A DNA stretch of 64,000 bases, from positions 12,982 through 76,981 of the forward strand of contig CAZNJB010000012.1 of the NCBI GenBank assembly GCA_964573255.1, given 5' to 3'. This DNA is from CAYNUJ01 sp964573255. Its GTDB lineage: Bacteria > Bacteroidota > Ignavibacteria > Ignavibacteriales > Melioribacteraceae. A program made the translations under genes and the position numbers. The notes below the pieces were generated by a model that did not search any database, had not been told where the DNA came from, and was given only the letters and a program-made list of their open reading frames with translations. Below, piece by piece: positions 25,071 to 32,918 of the stretch. The first letter of the stretch is position 1. Every line of letters begins with the position of its first letter.

Positions 25071-26408
25071 TTAAGCAGGAAAGTGTTTCGGATAAACGTC
25101 GTTTTGTATTTGCTCAATAAATCTTTCAATATACTTCACACCGTTTATCATTAAAGAACAATTCTCTTGAACAAATTCATCCTCTTCCCCCTTATTTACC
25201 GGAATTCTTTTGCGCCAATTCTTCAGAGCAGCCTCTCCGTCATAATCAACGAAACTGCACCGGAAGGAAAAATTTTCTCTACCAACTAATAATGCATCAC
25301 CTGGTAGAAGTGCAGTATGCTCAATCTGGAGTAAAGTTTCGGCAAAATTCACACTGTCCTTGATTCCCAAATTAAATAGCTGCTCTTTGTTTTCATTAAA
25401 ATCGATGAGCAGGTAAAATCCTCCTTGGGGCACTGATTTTTTTATGCCGCTAATATTTGAAAATAATTCTGTTACATATTTACCAATCACTGCATTTACT
25501 TCACTGCAAATTTTTATATGAGATTCGACAGTCTCATTCATCGAATATGCTTCAATAGCAGCAAACTGGATAGGTGCAGCCACACACGAATAGGTTGAGC
25601 CCGCAATTTTCAGTATATCATCAACCAACTCGTATTGACCGGAAGGAAAAACTCCAACACCCAATCTATATCCGCCGGCTGAACGGTCCTTTGATAAACC
25701 ACCCGTAACAATTGTGCCATCGGGAAAAATCTCCCCCATACTAACAAAACTTTTCTGTTTAAATGAAGTTAACGCATAAATCTCATCTGCGATAATTACC
25801 ACATTATTCCTGCGACAAATTTCGGCAATATCTTGAAGTTCTTCTTTCGAATACATCGTACCTGTTGGATTATGCGGATGGTTTAAAATTAATATTTTTT
25901 GAAAGTTGGAACTTTTACTTATCCCTTCCAATAACAATTCAGGTGTCAATTTAAAATTATTTCGAAACTCAGTTTTAATAGGTATTACTTCTTTCTTTAG
26001 AATGACTGCTTGTGGCAAATAACTGACCCAAGATGGAACCGGTATTATTACACTTCCTTTAACAGCTGCTAAAATCATAGAAATCATCTCTTTGCTGCCG
26101 GGACTCACAATTATTTCCTTCGAACTGCAATTCAGATTAAACTTTAGATTGTAATACTTTGCAATTAACTCTCTAAGCTGTTCTATTCCCGCTGTTGGTA
26201 AATAATCATGTTGGGCAGCATTCATAGAAAGAGCATTGATGACAGAAGGAGGCGGAGGGAAAGGAGATTGTCCAAAAGCGAAATGATGATACGGTCTTGA
26301 GCATCCTATCTTTTTGCATTTCTCTCGCAAAAGTCTTATCTGATCGTTAATTCTGAGGTTTGCCGGAGAGGCTATCCTCCCCAGATGTTCCTCAAGCAAA
26401 ATAGTCAT
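25071..26408 (-). CDS. Class I/II PLP-dependent aminotransferase
   Basis: 445 residues. The fold-type I marks are in order: DYLPTAGIEQLRELIAKYY, the SPGSKEMISM cofactor loop, LILNHPHNPTGTMYS, ADEIYALTSF and the Schiff-base lysine in GGLSKDRSAGGYRLG (about 243-257), then a C-terminal arginine in SFRCSFVDYDG. It belongs near aspartate/tyrosine-type aminotransferases. The amino-acid specificity cannot be fixed. AAGGAA lies 8 bases before the ATG. A broken acyl-CoA synthetase lies upstream on the same strand, separated by 52 bases. Confidence 0.85.
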   Translation of the reverse strand: MTILLEEHLGRIASPANLRINDQIRLLREKCKKIGCSRPYHHFAFGQSPFPPPPSVINALSMNAAQHDYLPTAGIEQLRELIAKYYNLKFNLNCSSKEIIVSPGSKEMISMILAAVKGSVIIPVPSWVSYLPQAVILKKEVIPIKTEFRNNFKLTPELLLEGISKSSNFQKILILNHPHNPTGTMYSKEELQDIAEICRRNNVVIIADEIYALTSFKQKSFVSMGEIFPDGTIVTGGLSKDRSAGGYRLGVGVFPSGQYELVDDILKIAGSTYSCVAAPIQFAAIEAYSMNETVESHIKICSEVNAVIGKYVTELFSNISGIKKSVPQGGFYLLIDFNENKEQLFNLGIKDSVNFAETLLQIEHTALLPGDALLVGRENFSFRCSFVDYDGEAALKNWRKRIPVNKGEEDEFVQENCSLMINGVKYIERFIEQIQNDVYPKHFPA

Positions 26409-26460
26409 ATTCTTTTTCCTTAAGTTTTAATCTCCCATAAATACTAGGACAAATAATAAC

Positions 26461-27724
26461 TCAGTATTCCCTTTCAATATAGTTATTTCTAAGCTCTCTG
26501 CGTATCATTTTATTCGATGCGGTTTTCGGCAGCTCGTCTATAATTATTAAATCGTAAATTTTAAATAACGGATTTATCCTCCGGGATATCATTTTATTCA
26601 AATCCGCCAACAATACTTCTCTTTCAATTCCTTTATTTACAGCGGCAAATATCACCAAATTTTCTACTGCTTCCCCATTTTTGCGAATTGAAACAGCGGC
26701 GCTTTCAATTACTGCACTATGTAAATTTACAACTTCCTCTAATTCAACCGAACTTATTTTTATCCCGCCAATATTCATCGTATCATCTGCTCTCCCCTGT
26801 GCTCTATAGAACCCACTGGGCAGAACATAAATTAAATCTCCGTGACGACGCAATGGATTGCCGGCAGAATCAATGGAAGAATTTTTATAATAAACCTCAA
26901 AATGATCTTTATTTAATAATTCCTGCGAAAGACCAATTGAAGGAGGAATTAAAAATACTTCTCCTTTATCCCCTTCTTGAACTTCTATCCCGTTTTCATC
27001 CATAACGGCAATATCAAGTCCGAGAGCAGGAGTAGTAAAAGTTGAAAGGAATGCCGCCTGTACTACTGTTCCGGTCAGGTATCCCCCACCGATTTCAGTG
27101 CCGCCCATATATTCTATTACAGGCGTTTTGAAATTTGCCCGGCTCATCAGCCAAAAGTAATCTTCCCAATTGGAGGGTTCCCCCGTAGAACTGAAAACGC
27201 GGATGCTATCCCATTCGCCTTCTTCTATTAGTGCCATATTACGCCAAGTCCTAACGAGGGAAGGTATAAGCCCATGAATATTTACTTTTGCAATTTTAAT
27301 AAAATCAATAAAACTTTTCTTTGAGTGTGAACCTTCATATAATGCCATAGTTGCCTTATTAATCAACGTTGCGAATATTAACCAAGGTCCCATCATCCAA
27401 CCAATATTTGTATGCCAAGCAACCACATCACCCGGCTGAATATCTTGATGAAAATAACCGTCCGATATCCACACAATTTAATTCTGCTCCTGGGAACCAT
27501 ACTTTGGGCGGGACATTATATACATCCTGTTCACCGAAAATATTATGGTATGTTTGCAATTGTTCGCTGAATGGGATTTGTTCGCCAGCTTGAATTTCGG
27601 AAGTAAATTTAATCCAGGTTCTTTCTTTTTCGGTACCGTAATTTTTTTGAGATGAATAATTTGGATTCGTAAACATCTTTTGCTCCCAAGCGATAAGTGT
27701 TATTAAATTTTCCCTTACGCTCAA
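26461..27724 (-). pseudogene. Acyl-CoA (acetoacetyl-CoA-like) synthetase pseudogene with internal deletion and frameshift
   Basis: Two overlapping frames together give about 430 residues of a protein normally about 650. The N-terminal frame (27724 to 27428) ends in PPKVWFPGAELN, the conserved segment of the ACS_AcAcCoA-type N-terminus. The second frame begins a few bases later in the middle of the adenylation domain (DIQPGDVVAWHTNIGWMMGPW) and runs to the C-terminus (YRAQGRADDTMNIGGIKIS, catalytic lysine in TASNKMIRRELR). Roughly 170-200 residues, including the TSGTTGxPK AMP-binding loop, are missing at the junction, and the frame changes there. Without that loop it should be inactive. Confidence 0.78.
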
Positions 27725-27911
27725 TCATATTATTAAAGTAGAATATTACAGAGATATTTTTTCTGAGAAGGATTAGAAGTGACTATTTTTGAAGTCGAAT
27801 ATGAACATTGAAAAATTTGTTTCAATAATATTCTTTTAATTGAACTTTGTGTAGGAAGAAAATCAGGAAGTCTTTCGAAAAATGTAATTGTTACAACATA
27901 ACATACGCAAA

Positions 27912-27966
27912 TTAATTTAAAATAAAGAAGCCGATTCTCCCTCCATCAAGAAAAAAGAACCGGCTT
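27912..27966 (-). terminator. Rho-independent terminator after tiny peptide gene A
   Basis: On the minus strand, AAGCCGGTTCT pairs with AGAATCGGCTT (one G-U), followed by CTTTATTTT. It lies 26 bases after the stop of the 31-residue peptide gene and shows that a transcript ends there. Confidence 0.75.
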
Positions 27967-27992
27967 ATTATTCAATTATTTAATCTTTTTAT

Positions 27993-28088
27993 CTATTGCA
28001 AGAAAAAAGTCTGGCAAGCATATAATGCCGAAGCGATTACAAGTAGCCAGGTAAGTAAATAAACTCCCAACATTATTTTTTTCAGCAT
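27993..28088 (-). CDS. 31-residue hydrophobic peptide (tiny peptide A), candidate microprotein
   Basis: The sequence begins MLKKIMLGVYLLTW and ends LVIASALYACQTFFLQ. It has a basic N-terminus and one hydrophobic helix, with AGGAG about 10 bases before the ATG. It lies 87 bases after the stop of the 1454-residue surface protein and just ahead of a terminator. A second peptide at 50860-50952, in the same position behind a paralogous surface protein, shares about 11 of 21 aligned residues without gaps, including VIxSAxxACxxFxL. The -3 to +1 region LYAC is lipobox-like, so it may be a tiny lipoprotein or a single-pass microprotein. Function is unknown. Confidence 0.7.
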   Translation of the reverse strand: MLKKIMLGVYLLTWLLVIASALYACQTFFLQ

Positions 28089-28139
28089 TTTTGTATTCTC
28101 CTACAGACCAAAATTTTCATTCAATAAAGATTTATCTAT

Positions 28140-28164
28140 CCGGCGTTTAACACTTAAACGCCGG
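28140..28164 (-). repeat. Hairpin between giant surface protein and tiny peptide A
   Basis: CCGGCGTTT pairs perfectly with AAACGCCGG around a 7-base loop, 11 bases after the surface protein stop. On the minus strand it is not followed by a clear T tract, so it looks like an mRNA 3' stabiliser or partial attenuator rather than a strong terminator. Such a structure would let different amounts of the two products be made. Confidence 0.5.
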
Positions 28165-28175
28165 AATTATTATTC

Positions 28176-31100
28176 TTATTTTAATAACATCATTTTCTTT
28201 GTAATTACATTTTTACCCGATACCACACGGTAAATATACGCTCCGCTTGTTACCGATTTTCCGCTATTATCTTTACCGTCCCATATCAAGTTATAAATTC
28301 CGGCACCCATCTGGGAACTGAGTAATGTTCTTACTTCCTGGCCCAGCATATTGTATATCTTAATTGTTACATAGCTGCTTTGTGGTAGCCCGAATTTTAT
28401 ACTTGTTGTTGGGTTAAATGGATTCGGATAGTTCTGTTCTACTATGAATTTTTCCGGTATTATAATCTCATTTTCTACAGCTGTAGTTTGGTCTGTCGAG
28501 AATGATGCTCTTGGTGAATAATCCGAATATTCACCTTCATGAGTTTTTGATCTTACTTTCCAGTAATAATTTTCTCCAGATTCTAACCCTGTAATTGCTG
28601 TAAATGGAGTTTTAATTCCTTCAATAACTTGTGCAGAACTCATATCCTCAGAGGTAGAATAGACTAATTCATAAGTCAAATCAGATTCACTCTGTACAGG
28701 CAGCACCCAAGAAACGATGGGTGATCCGGTGGTTATTGTTACGTTATTCGGTCCGCCTATAAGAGGCTGCACCGGAGCTGCGCCTGCATCCACTACAAAA
28801 GTTTCTGTAGTTGAGTAACTTCCATAAAGTGAACCACCGTAATAAGCTCTCACTTTCCAAGAGTAAGTCGCTCCGGGTGTAAGTCCAGTTAAATTTGCAT
28901 ACGTATTTGTAGATGATAATGCCGAAGTAATTGTACTATCTGACGTTAAAAATCCGTCTTTACTATAATGTACGTCATAACCTACAATTCCTCCGGTTGC
29001 CCCGTTGAAGTACCAATACAACGTTTGGGAAGTTGATGTTACAGTTACTCCCCCAATCGGAGAACTCAACGCAGGGGTACCTGCACTAGCTCCACCGTAA
29101 ACTGTAAAGGACCCTTCAGAATAAGCTGATTCCAAGGAACCGTCAGTTGATGCTACAGCCCAATAGTATGTCTGTCCGTTTGTTAAGGCTGTAGTTAATG
29201 TATACGATGTGGTAGAGATACTTCCTATTGCTATTTCACCTTTTGTTGCATCAGGTGTACCGGGATTGAACGAAGACCAAGCTTCGGATGAAGTACTATA
29301 TTTTAACACATATCCGGTTAGACCTAATGAAGATCCATCCAAGTACCAAGATAAAGTCGGAGTAGTTGTATAAACGGTCGGATTGCCGGTTGGCCAACTT
29401 GCGACCGCTACTCCACCGGTTACACCACCTGAAACCGTGAATGAATCTATACTCGACCAATTCGATTCGGTTGTACCATTATCAGAACGAACCCTCCAAT
29501 AATACTTTTTCCCGGCTGTCAACCCGGATAATTGCCTATACAGACTCGAAACATCTTCAATTTCCGGGACGCCGTCCAATCCGCCAATTGTATCATCGTA
29601 GTCAATGTCATAAACCAATCCGGTACCTGAACCGTTTAAATACCAATATAAAGTTGGAGATGAGGTATAAACCGTAACTCCATCAATTGGATATGAGGGT
29701 GTTGGAATTATCAATGTTCCGCTTCCCCCAGTTACAAAACTTTGCACTGGTGACCAATCAGAATAAGAACCGTCAGTTGCGTAGTAAGCTCTAACTTGCC
29801 AGTAATAGGTTGTTCCGGGAGTTAAAGCCGACGGAAATGTTAAAAATAAATTACTTGAGTAACTACCTGGTGAAGAGGGATACAGGGAATTCCCTGAATT
29901 TAATTCTCCAGAACTTGTTGAGTTTGATGTGGAATAATTGATCTGGTAAGTTAAACCGGAAGCATAAGAATCGAGATACCAATATACAGTTGGAGTATTA
30001 GTATAAACCGTCTCACCTCCAATTGGATAAGAAGGCGTTGGTACTATGCTTGATCCGCCACTTGTGGTAAACGTAGCTTCCGATGAATATGCCACAACTT
30101 CATTACTGCTGTTTAATACTATTAGTCTCCAATAATATTGCGTTCCACCGTTTAATGTAAACGTATAATTTAAGTTTGTTGTTGTTGCAGTTAAGGTCGC
30201 TGCTGCCCAAGCCGCCGGTGAAGGACTCGATGAAGCAGCAACTACTTGCGGCTTAAATTTTAATGAGCCGGTTGCTTGGTTTATCGTCCAACTAAATAAT
30301 GTTGTAGTAGTATAAACCGTTGTACCGTTTCCCGGATTTGTTAATGTAGGACTCATATCCGGCCAAGTCTTGAATTGCCAAATAGGTGATTTTATTGAAT
30401 TTGAACCATCCACTGCTACAACTTGCCAGTAATATATTGTATTATTACTTAAAGACGTATCCGCTTCTGTAAACGTATAGCTGGTTGTATTAGCAGCAAT
30501 ACCCGTTTTCGTCCTTACTACAGCAGCATCGAAGGCTGCTTGACTGCTACCGTCTGTAGATATTAATAACTTGTAAGATGATTCAAAATTGGCATCTTCC
30601 CAAGTAAATGTGGGCTCAATCGCAACTCCTGTTAAACCGTTTACAGGTGCAGTTAAAACTAGCGGTGTATAGAAATAATATTCACTTCCCGAAGTAAAAG
30701 TTTCACCGACATTATCTCCGGTATTAACAACAGTAGCTTTTATTTTATAATAATATTTTGTAGCCGAGGATAAAGCCGAAGCTGCATTCATTGATAATGC
30801 ACCTGTTACAGAATTATTCACTGTTGAAGCCGGTGATGAAGTATCTAATAAAAGATCAAATCTTACATTAGAATAACTATTGTTCATACCCCAGGAAAAT
30901 GTTGGATTTGTAGATGAAGTAGTTGATGCATTGGCTGGTGTTGACAACACAGGTGTATCCAATAAAGTAGTAAACTTTACAGCCGAAGAAGGCTTATTCG
31001 ATTCTCCTGATTTCTTAGCAACAACTCTAACCTCATAGGCAGTATTATACAATAAAGTAACACCAAGTTGACTTGAAGTTACCGTACCGTTCAAACCTGT

Positions 31101-32540
31101 GGTTGCATCTATCCATACAGAACTTCCGAATGCTCTATATTGTATATCAAATGTAACACCGGTTGTACCGCCGGCAAAATTCCAGGTAATGGTCGGATTC
31201 AGAACTTGAGCTATAGATCCGGCAGTAGGTGCTGTAATTACGGGAGTAGCGATTTCAGTAGTAAAATTGTACTCATTGGAAGTTTGAATTGGATCTCCAA
31301 TTTCACCCGAGCTAACGGGTGCATTATTTTGAGAATTCACTACCCAATAATATGTTTGATTATATTGCCACGTATGATTAACGTTTGCGTTTGTTGAAGT
31401 ATGATTCCCGGAAGTCAAGGAATATGTACCCGGTGATGTCCCTACTTTTATCTCATATTGATTAGCACCTGAAGTACTTCCCCATTCAAAATAAACTTGT
31501 CCACCGGAAATGCTTACACCCGTAGCGCCGTTTGAAGGTGTTGTAATTGCTTGTTGAGCAGTAGTAAAACTGTATGGCCCAAACGTAGCAGAATTTCCGG
31601 AAGCAGAGTTATTATAAGAGAATCGCCAATAGTATGTAGTATTATCATATAGAGGATTATTTGGAGAAGTTAAGTCAAACGAACCACTCGTTCCTACAGT
31701 GCCATTAAAAATTGTCGTTCCGGAAAAAGAACTATTGGTATTAACTTCAATTGTATAACTATCCGCTGCATCCGAAGTAGCAAATGTAAACGTTGGGGAT
31801 AAACTTACGCCGGTAGCCCCATCAGCCGGGGAAGCTGTAAATGATCCCGGAAATGCTGCTGTTGTAAAACCACTTCCAGCAACAGAATAATTATCTGTTG
31901 GCTCATCCTCATTCGTAACTAAAATATTAAGTGAATAACTTTTGCCTTCCTTTAACGTTCCCAAACTAACATTTGAATACGTAGTAGTTGAGCTAACATT
32001 CGTGTACGTTTGAACGGTTGCAACACCACTTCCATCATCTATCTGCACTTCAATTTTTACTGTTGAGGCAGTTCCAACATGAGTATATGTAAAAGACACA
32101 GTTTGACCTGTAACCGCAACCGTACCTGTTGGTTCGGCTGTAATTACAACTTGATTAGGTTCTATCTGAGTCTTGAATGAATAATAATGATATGGACCGT
32201 CTGTACCAGATGCATCAATATCACTATCGAGTACCCACCAATAATACTGAGTATTGTAATTCAATGGTAATACTGAAGCTAAACTTAAAGACGTAGCCGA
32301 TGTGCCTCTATCCCATACAAGCTCGTTCCCATTCCCTGCAATATTGTCGGCATCAAAATCGATATCGTAAGGCCCATTGCCAGAACCGTCATCAAAATCT
32401 GTCCAAGTAATTTGAGATAAGTTTACAGACACCCCTGCCTTATTATTTAAAGGATTAACGGGGTTTTGCCCTGATATAGTAACACTAAAGAACAACAATG
32501 CTATCAAGGCTAACCTTGTTGTGCTATAAAAATTATTCAT
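28176..32540 (-). CDS. Giant secreted surface protein with fibronectin/Ig-like repeats and type IX sorting domain
   Basis: 1454 residues. The signal peptide (about 1-25) is followed by about a dozen beta-sandwich modules. The later ones share the pattern TPTLYWYLNGSSxGL, YDVxYS, then TYYWxVRA. The module at about 1255-1350 (PVQPLIGGPNNVTITTG, VLPVQSES) is almost the same in two other proteins of this window. The C-terminal sorting domain starts at EKFIVEQNYPNPFNPTTSI and ends TKKMMLLK. Such proteins are exported by SecYEG, then by the type IX system, and attached to the surface or released. AAAAGGTG lies 4 bases before the ATG. It is followed by a hairpin and tiny peptide gene A. Probably adhesion or matrix. 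Confidence 0.85.
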   Translation of the reverse strand: MNNFYSTTRLALIALLFFSVTISGQNPVNPLNNKAGVSVNLSQITWTDFDDGSGNGPYDIDFDADNIAGNGNELVWDRGTSATSLSLASVLPLNYNTQYYWWVLDSDIDASGTDGPYHYYSFKTQIEPNQVVITAEPTGTVAVTGQTVSFTYTHVGTASTVKIEVQIDDGSGVATVQTYTNVSSTTTYSNVSLGTLKEGKSYSLNILVTNEDEPTDNYSVAGSGFTTAAFPGSFTASPADGATGVSLSPTFTFATSDAADSYTIEVNTNSSFSGTTIFNGTVGTSGSFDLTSPNNPLYDNTTYYWRFSYNNSASGNSATFGPYSFTTAQQAITTPSNGATGVSISGGQVYFEWGSTSGANQYEIKVGTSPGTYSLTSGNHTSTNANVNHTWQYNQTYYWVVNSQNNAPVSSGEIGDPIQTSNEYNFTTEIATPVITAPTAGSIAQVLNPTITWNFAGGTTGVTFDIQYRAFGSSVWIDATTGLNGTVTSSQLGVTLLYNTAYEVRVVAKKSGESNKPSSAVKFTTLLDTPVLSTPANASTTSSTNPTFSWGMNNSYSNVRFDLLLDTSSPASTVNNSVTGALSMNAASALSSATKYYYKIKATVVNTGDNVGETFTSGSEYYFYTPLVLTAPVNGLTGVAIEPTFTWEDANFESSYKLLISTDGSSQAAFDAAVVRTKTGIAANTTSYTFTEADTSLSNNTIYYWQVVAVDGSNSIKSPIWQFKTWPDMSPTLTNPGNGTTVYTTTTLFSWTINQATGSLKFKPQVVAASSSPSPAAWAAATLTATTTNLNYTFTLNGGTQYYWRLIVLNSSNEVVAYSSEATFTTSGGSSIVPTPSYPIGGETVYTNTPTVYWYLDSYASGLTYQINYSTSNSTSSGELNSGNSLYPSSPGSYSSNLFLTFPSALTPGTTYYWQVRAYYATDGSYSDWSPVQSFVTGGSGTLIIPTPSYPIDGVTVYTSSPTLYWYLNGSGTGLVYDIDYDDTIGGLDGVPEIEDVSSLYRQLSGLTAGKKYYWRVRSDNGTTESNWSSIDSFTVSGGVTGGVAVASWPTGNPTVYTTTPTLSWYLDGSSLGLTGYVLKYSTSSEAWSSFNPGTPDATKGEIAIGSISTTSYTLTTALTNGQTYYWAVASTDGSLESAYSEGSFTVYGGASAGTPALSSPIGGVTVTSTSQTLYWYFNGATGGIVGYDVHYSKDGFLTSDSTITSALSSTNTYANLTGLTPGATYSWKVRAYYGGSLYGSYSTTETFVVDAGAAPVQPLIGGPNNVTITTGSPIVSWVLPVQSESDLTYELVYSTSEDMSSAQVIEGIKTPFTAITGLESGENYYWKVRSKTHEGEYSDYSPRASFSTDQTTAVENEIIIPEKFIVEQNYPNPFNPTTSIKFGLPQSSYVTIKIYNMLGQEVRTLLSSQMGAGIYNLIWDGKDNSGKSVTSGAYIYRVVSGKNVITKKMMLLK

Positions 32541-32650
32541 AAAACACCTTTTATTATGTAATAAAATAAATCCTGACTGATTAATATGGATTGCAATTTA
32601 GGATGCATTATTCGTTTTTCCAAAATTTTCAAATCATTTGTGCTTTTAGT

Positions 32651-32666
32651 CACATTGACTAATGTG
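32651..32666. promoter_or_regulatory. Inverted repeat CACATT-N4-AATGTG, candidate operator
   Basis: A perfect 6-base-arm inverted repeat in the presumed promoter region of the 1454-residue surface protein. The arm length and spacing suit a dimeric regulator. There is no independent evidence for one. Confidence 0.3.
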
Positions 32667-32752
32667 CAATATCTTTGAGAAATGATTCAATTACTGGGGA
32701 CTGATATTTACCTCCAACCAAAGTTAAATAGCCCTCAATAAATACTGGACAC

Positions 32753-32842
32753 AAAAATAGGGGGAGCCGTCCTTCTTTCAGATGAATAAGACCTGCAATA
32801 ACGATACAATAATTAAGCATCTAAATTATGGGCAGCTTCCCC
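32753..32842 (-). terminator. Possible terminator of the 821-residue surface protein gene
   Basis: On the minus strand GGGGAAGCTGCC pairs imperfectly with GGACGGCTCCCC across a long loop (about 57 bases), followed by TATTTTT. About 11 of 13 positions pair, counting one G-U. The long loop makes this uncertain. Confidence 0.4.
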
Positions 32843-32918
32843 TTAAAGCAAAAAAAAGAACAATTTCGATAATTTCATCCAATCCTAATTGGACTATCGA
32901 AAACAAAAGTTATAGTAA

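Larger units (their letters stand above)
32541..32918. other. Intergenic region between two surface-protein genes
   Basis: 378 bases holding the promoter of the 1454-residue protein and the end of the 821-residue gene. It contains an inverted repeat CACATT-GACT-AATGTG at 32651-32666, 111 bases before the downstream start and a possible regulatory site, and an imperfect terminator-like stem at 32753-32842. No tiny peptide gene like those at 27993 and 50860 was found. Confidence 0.5.

Noticed and set aside
32753..32918. A third tiny peptide gene after the 821-residue surface protein
   Set aside because: The region contains only an 11-codon frame after an ATG and no AGGAG-type site; nothing matches the VIxSAxxACxxFxL core.
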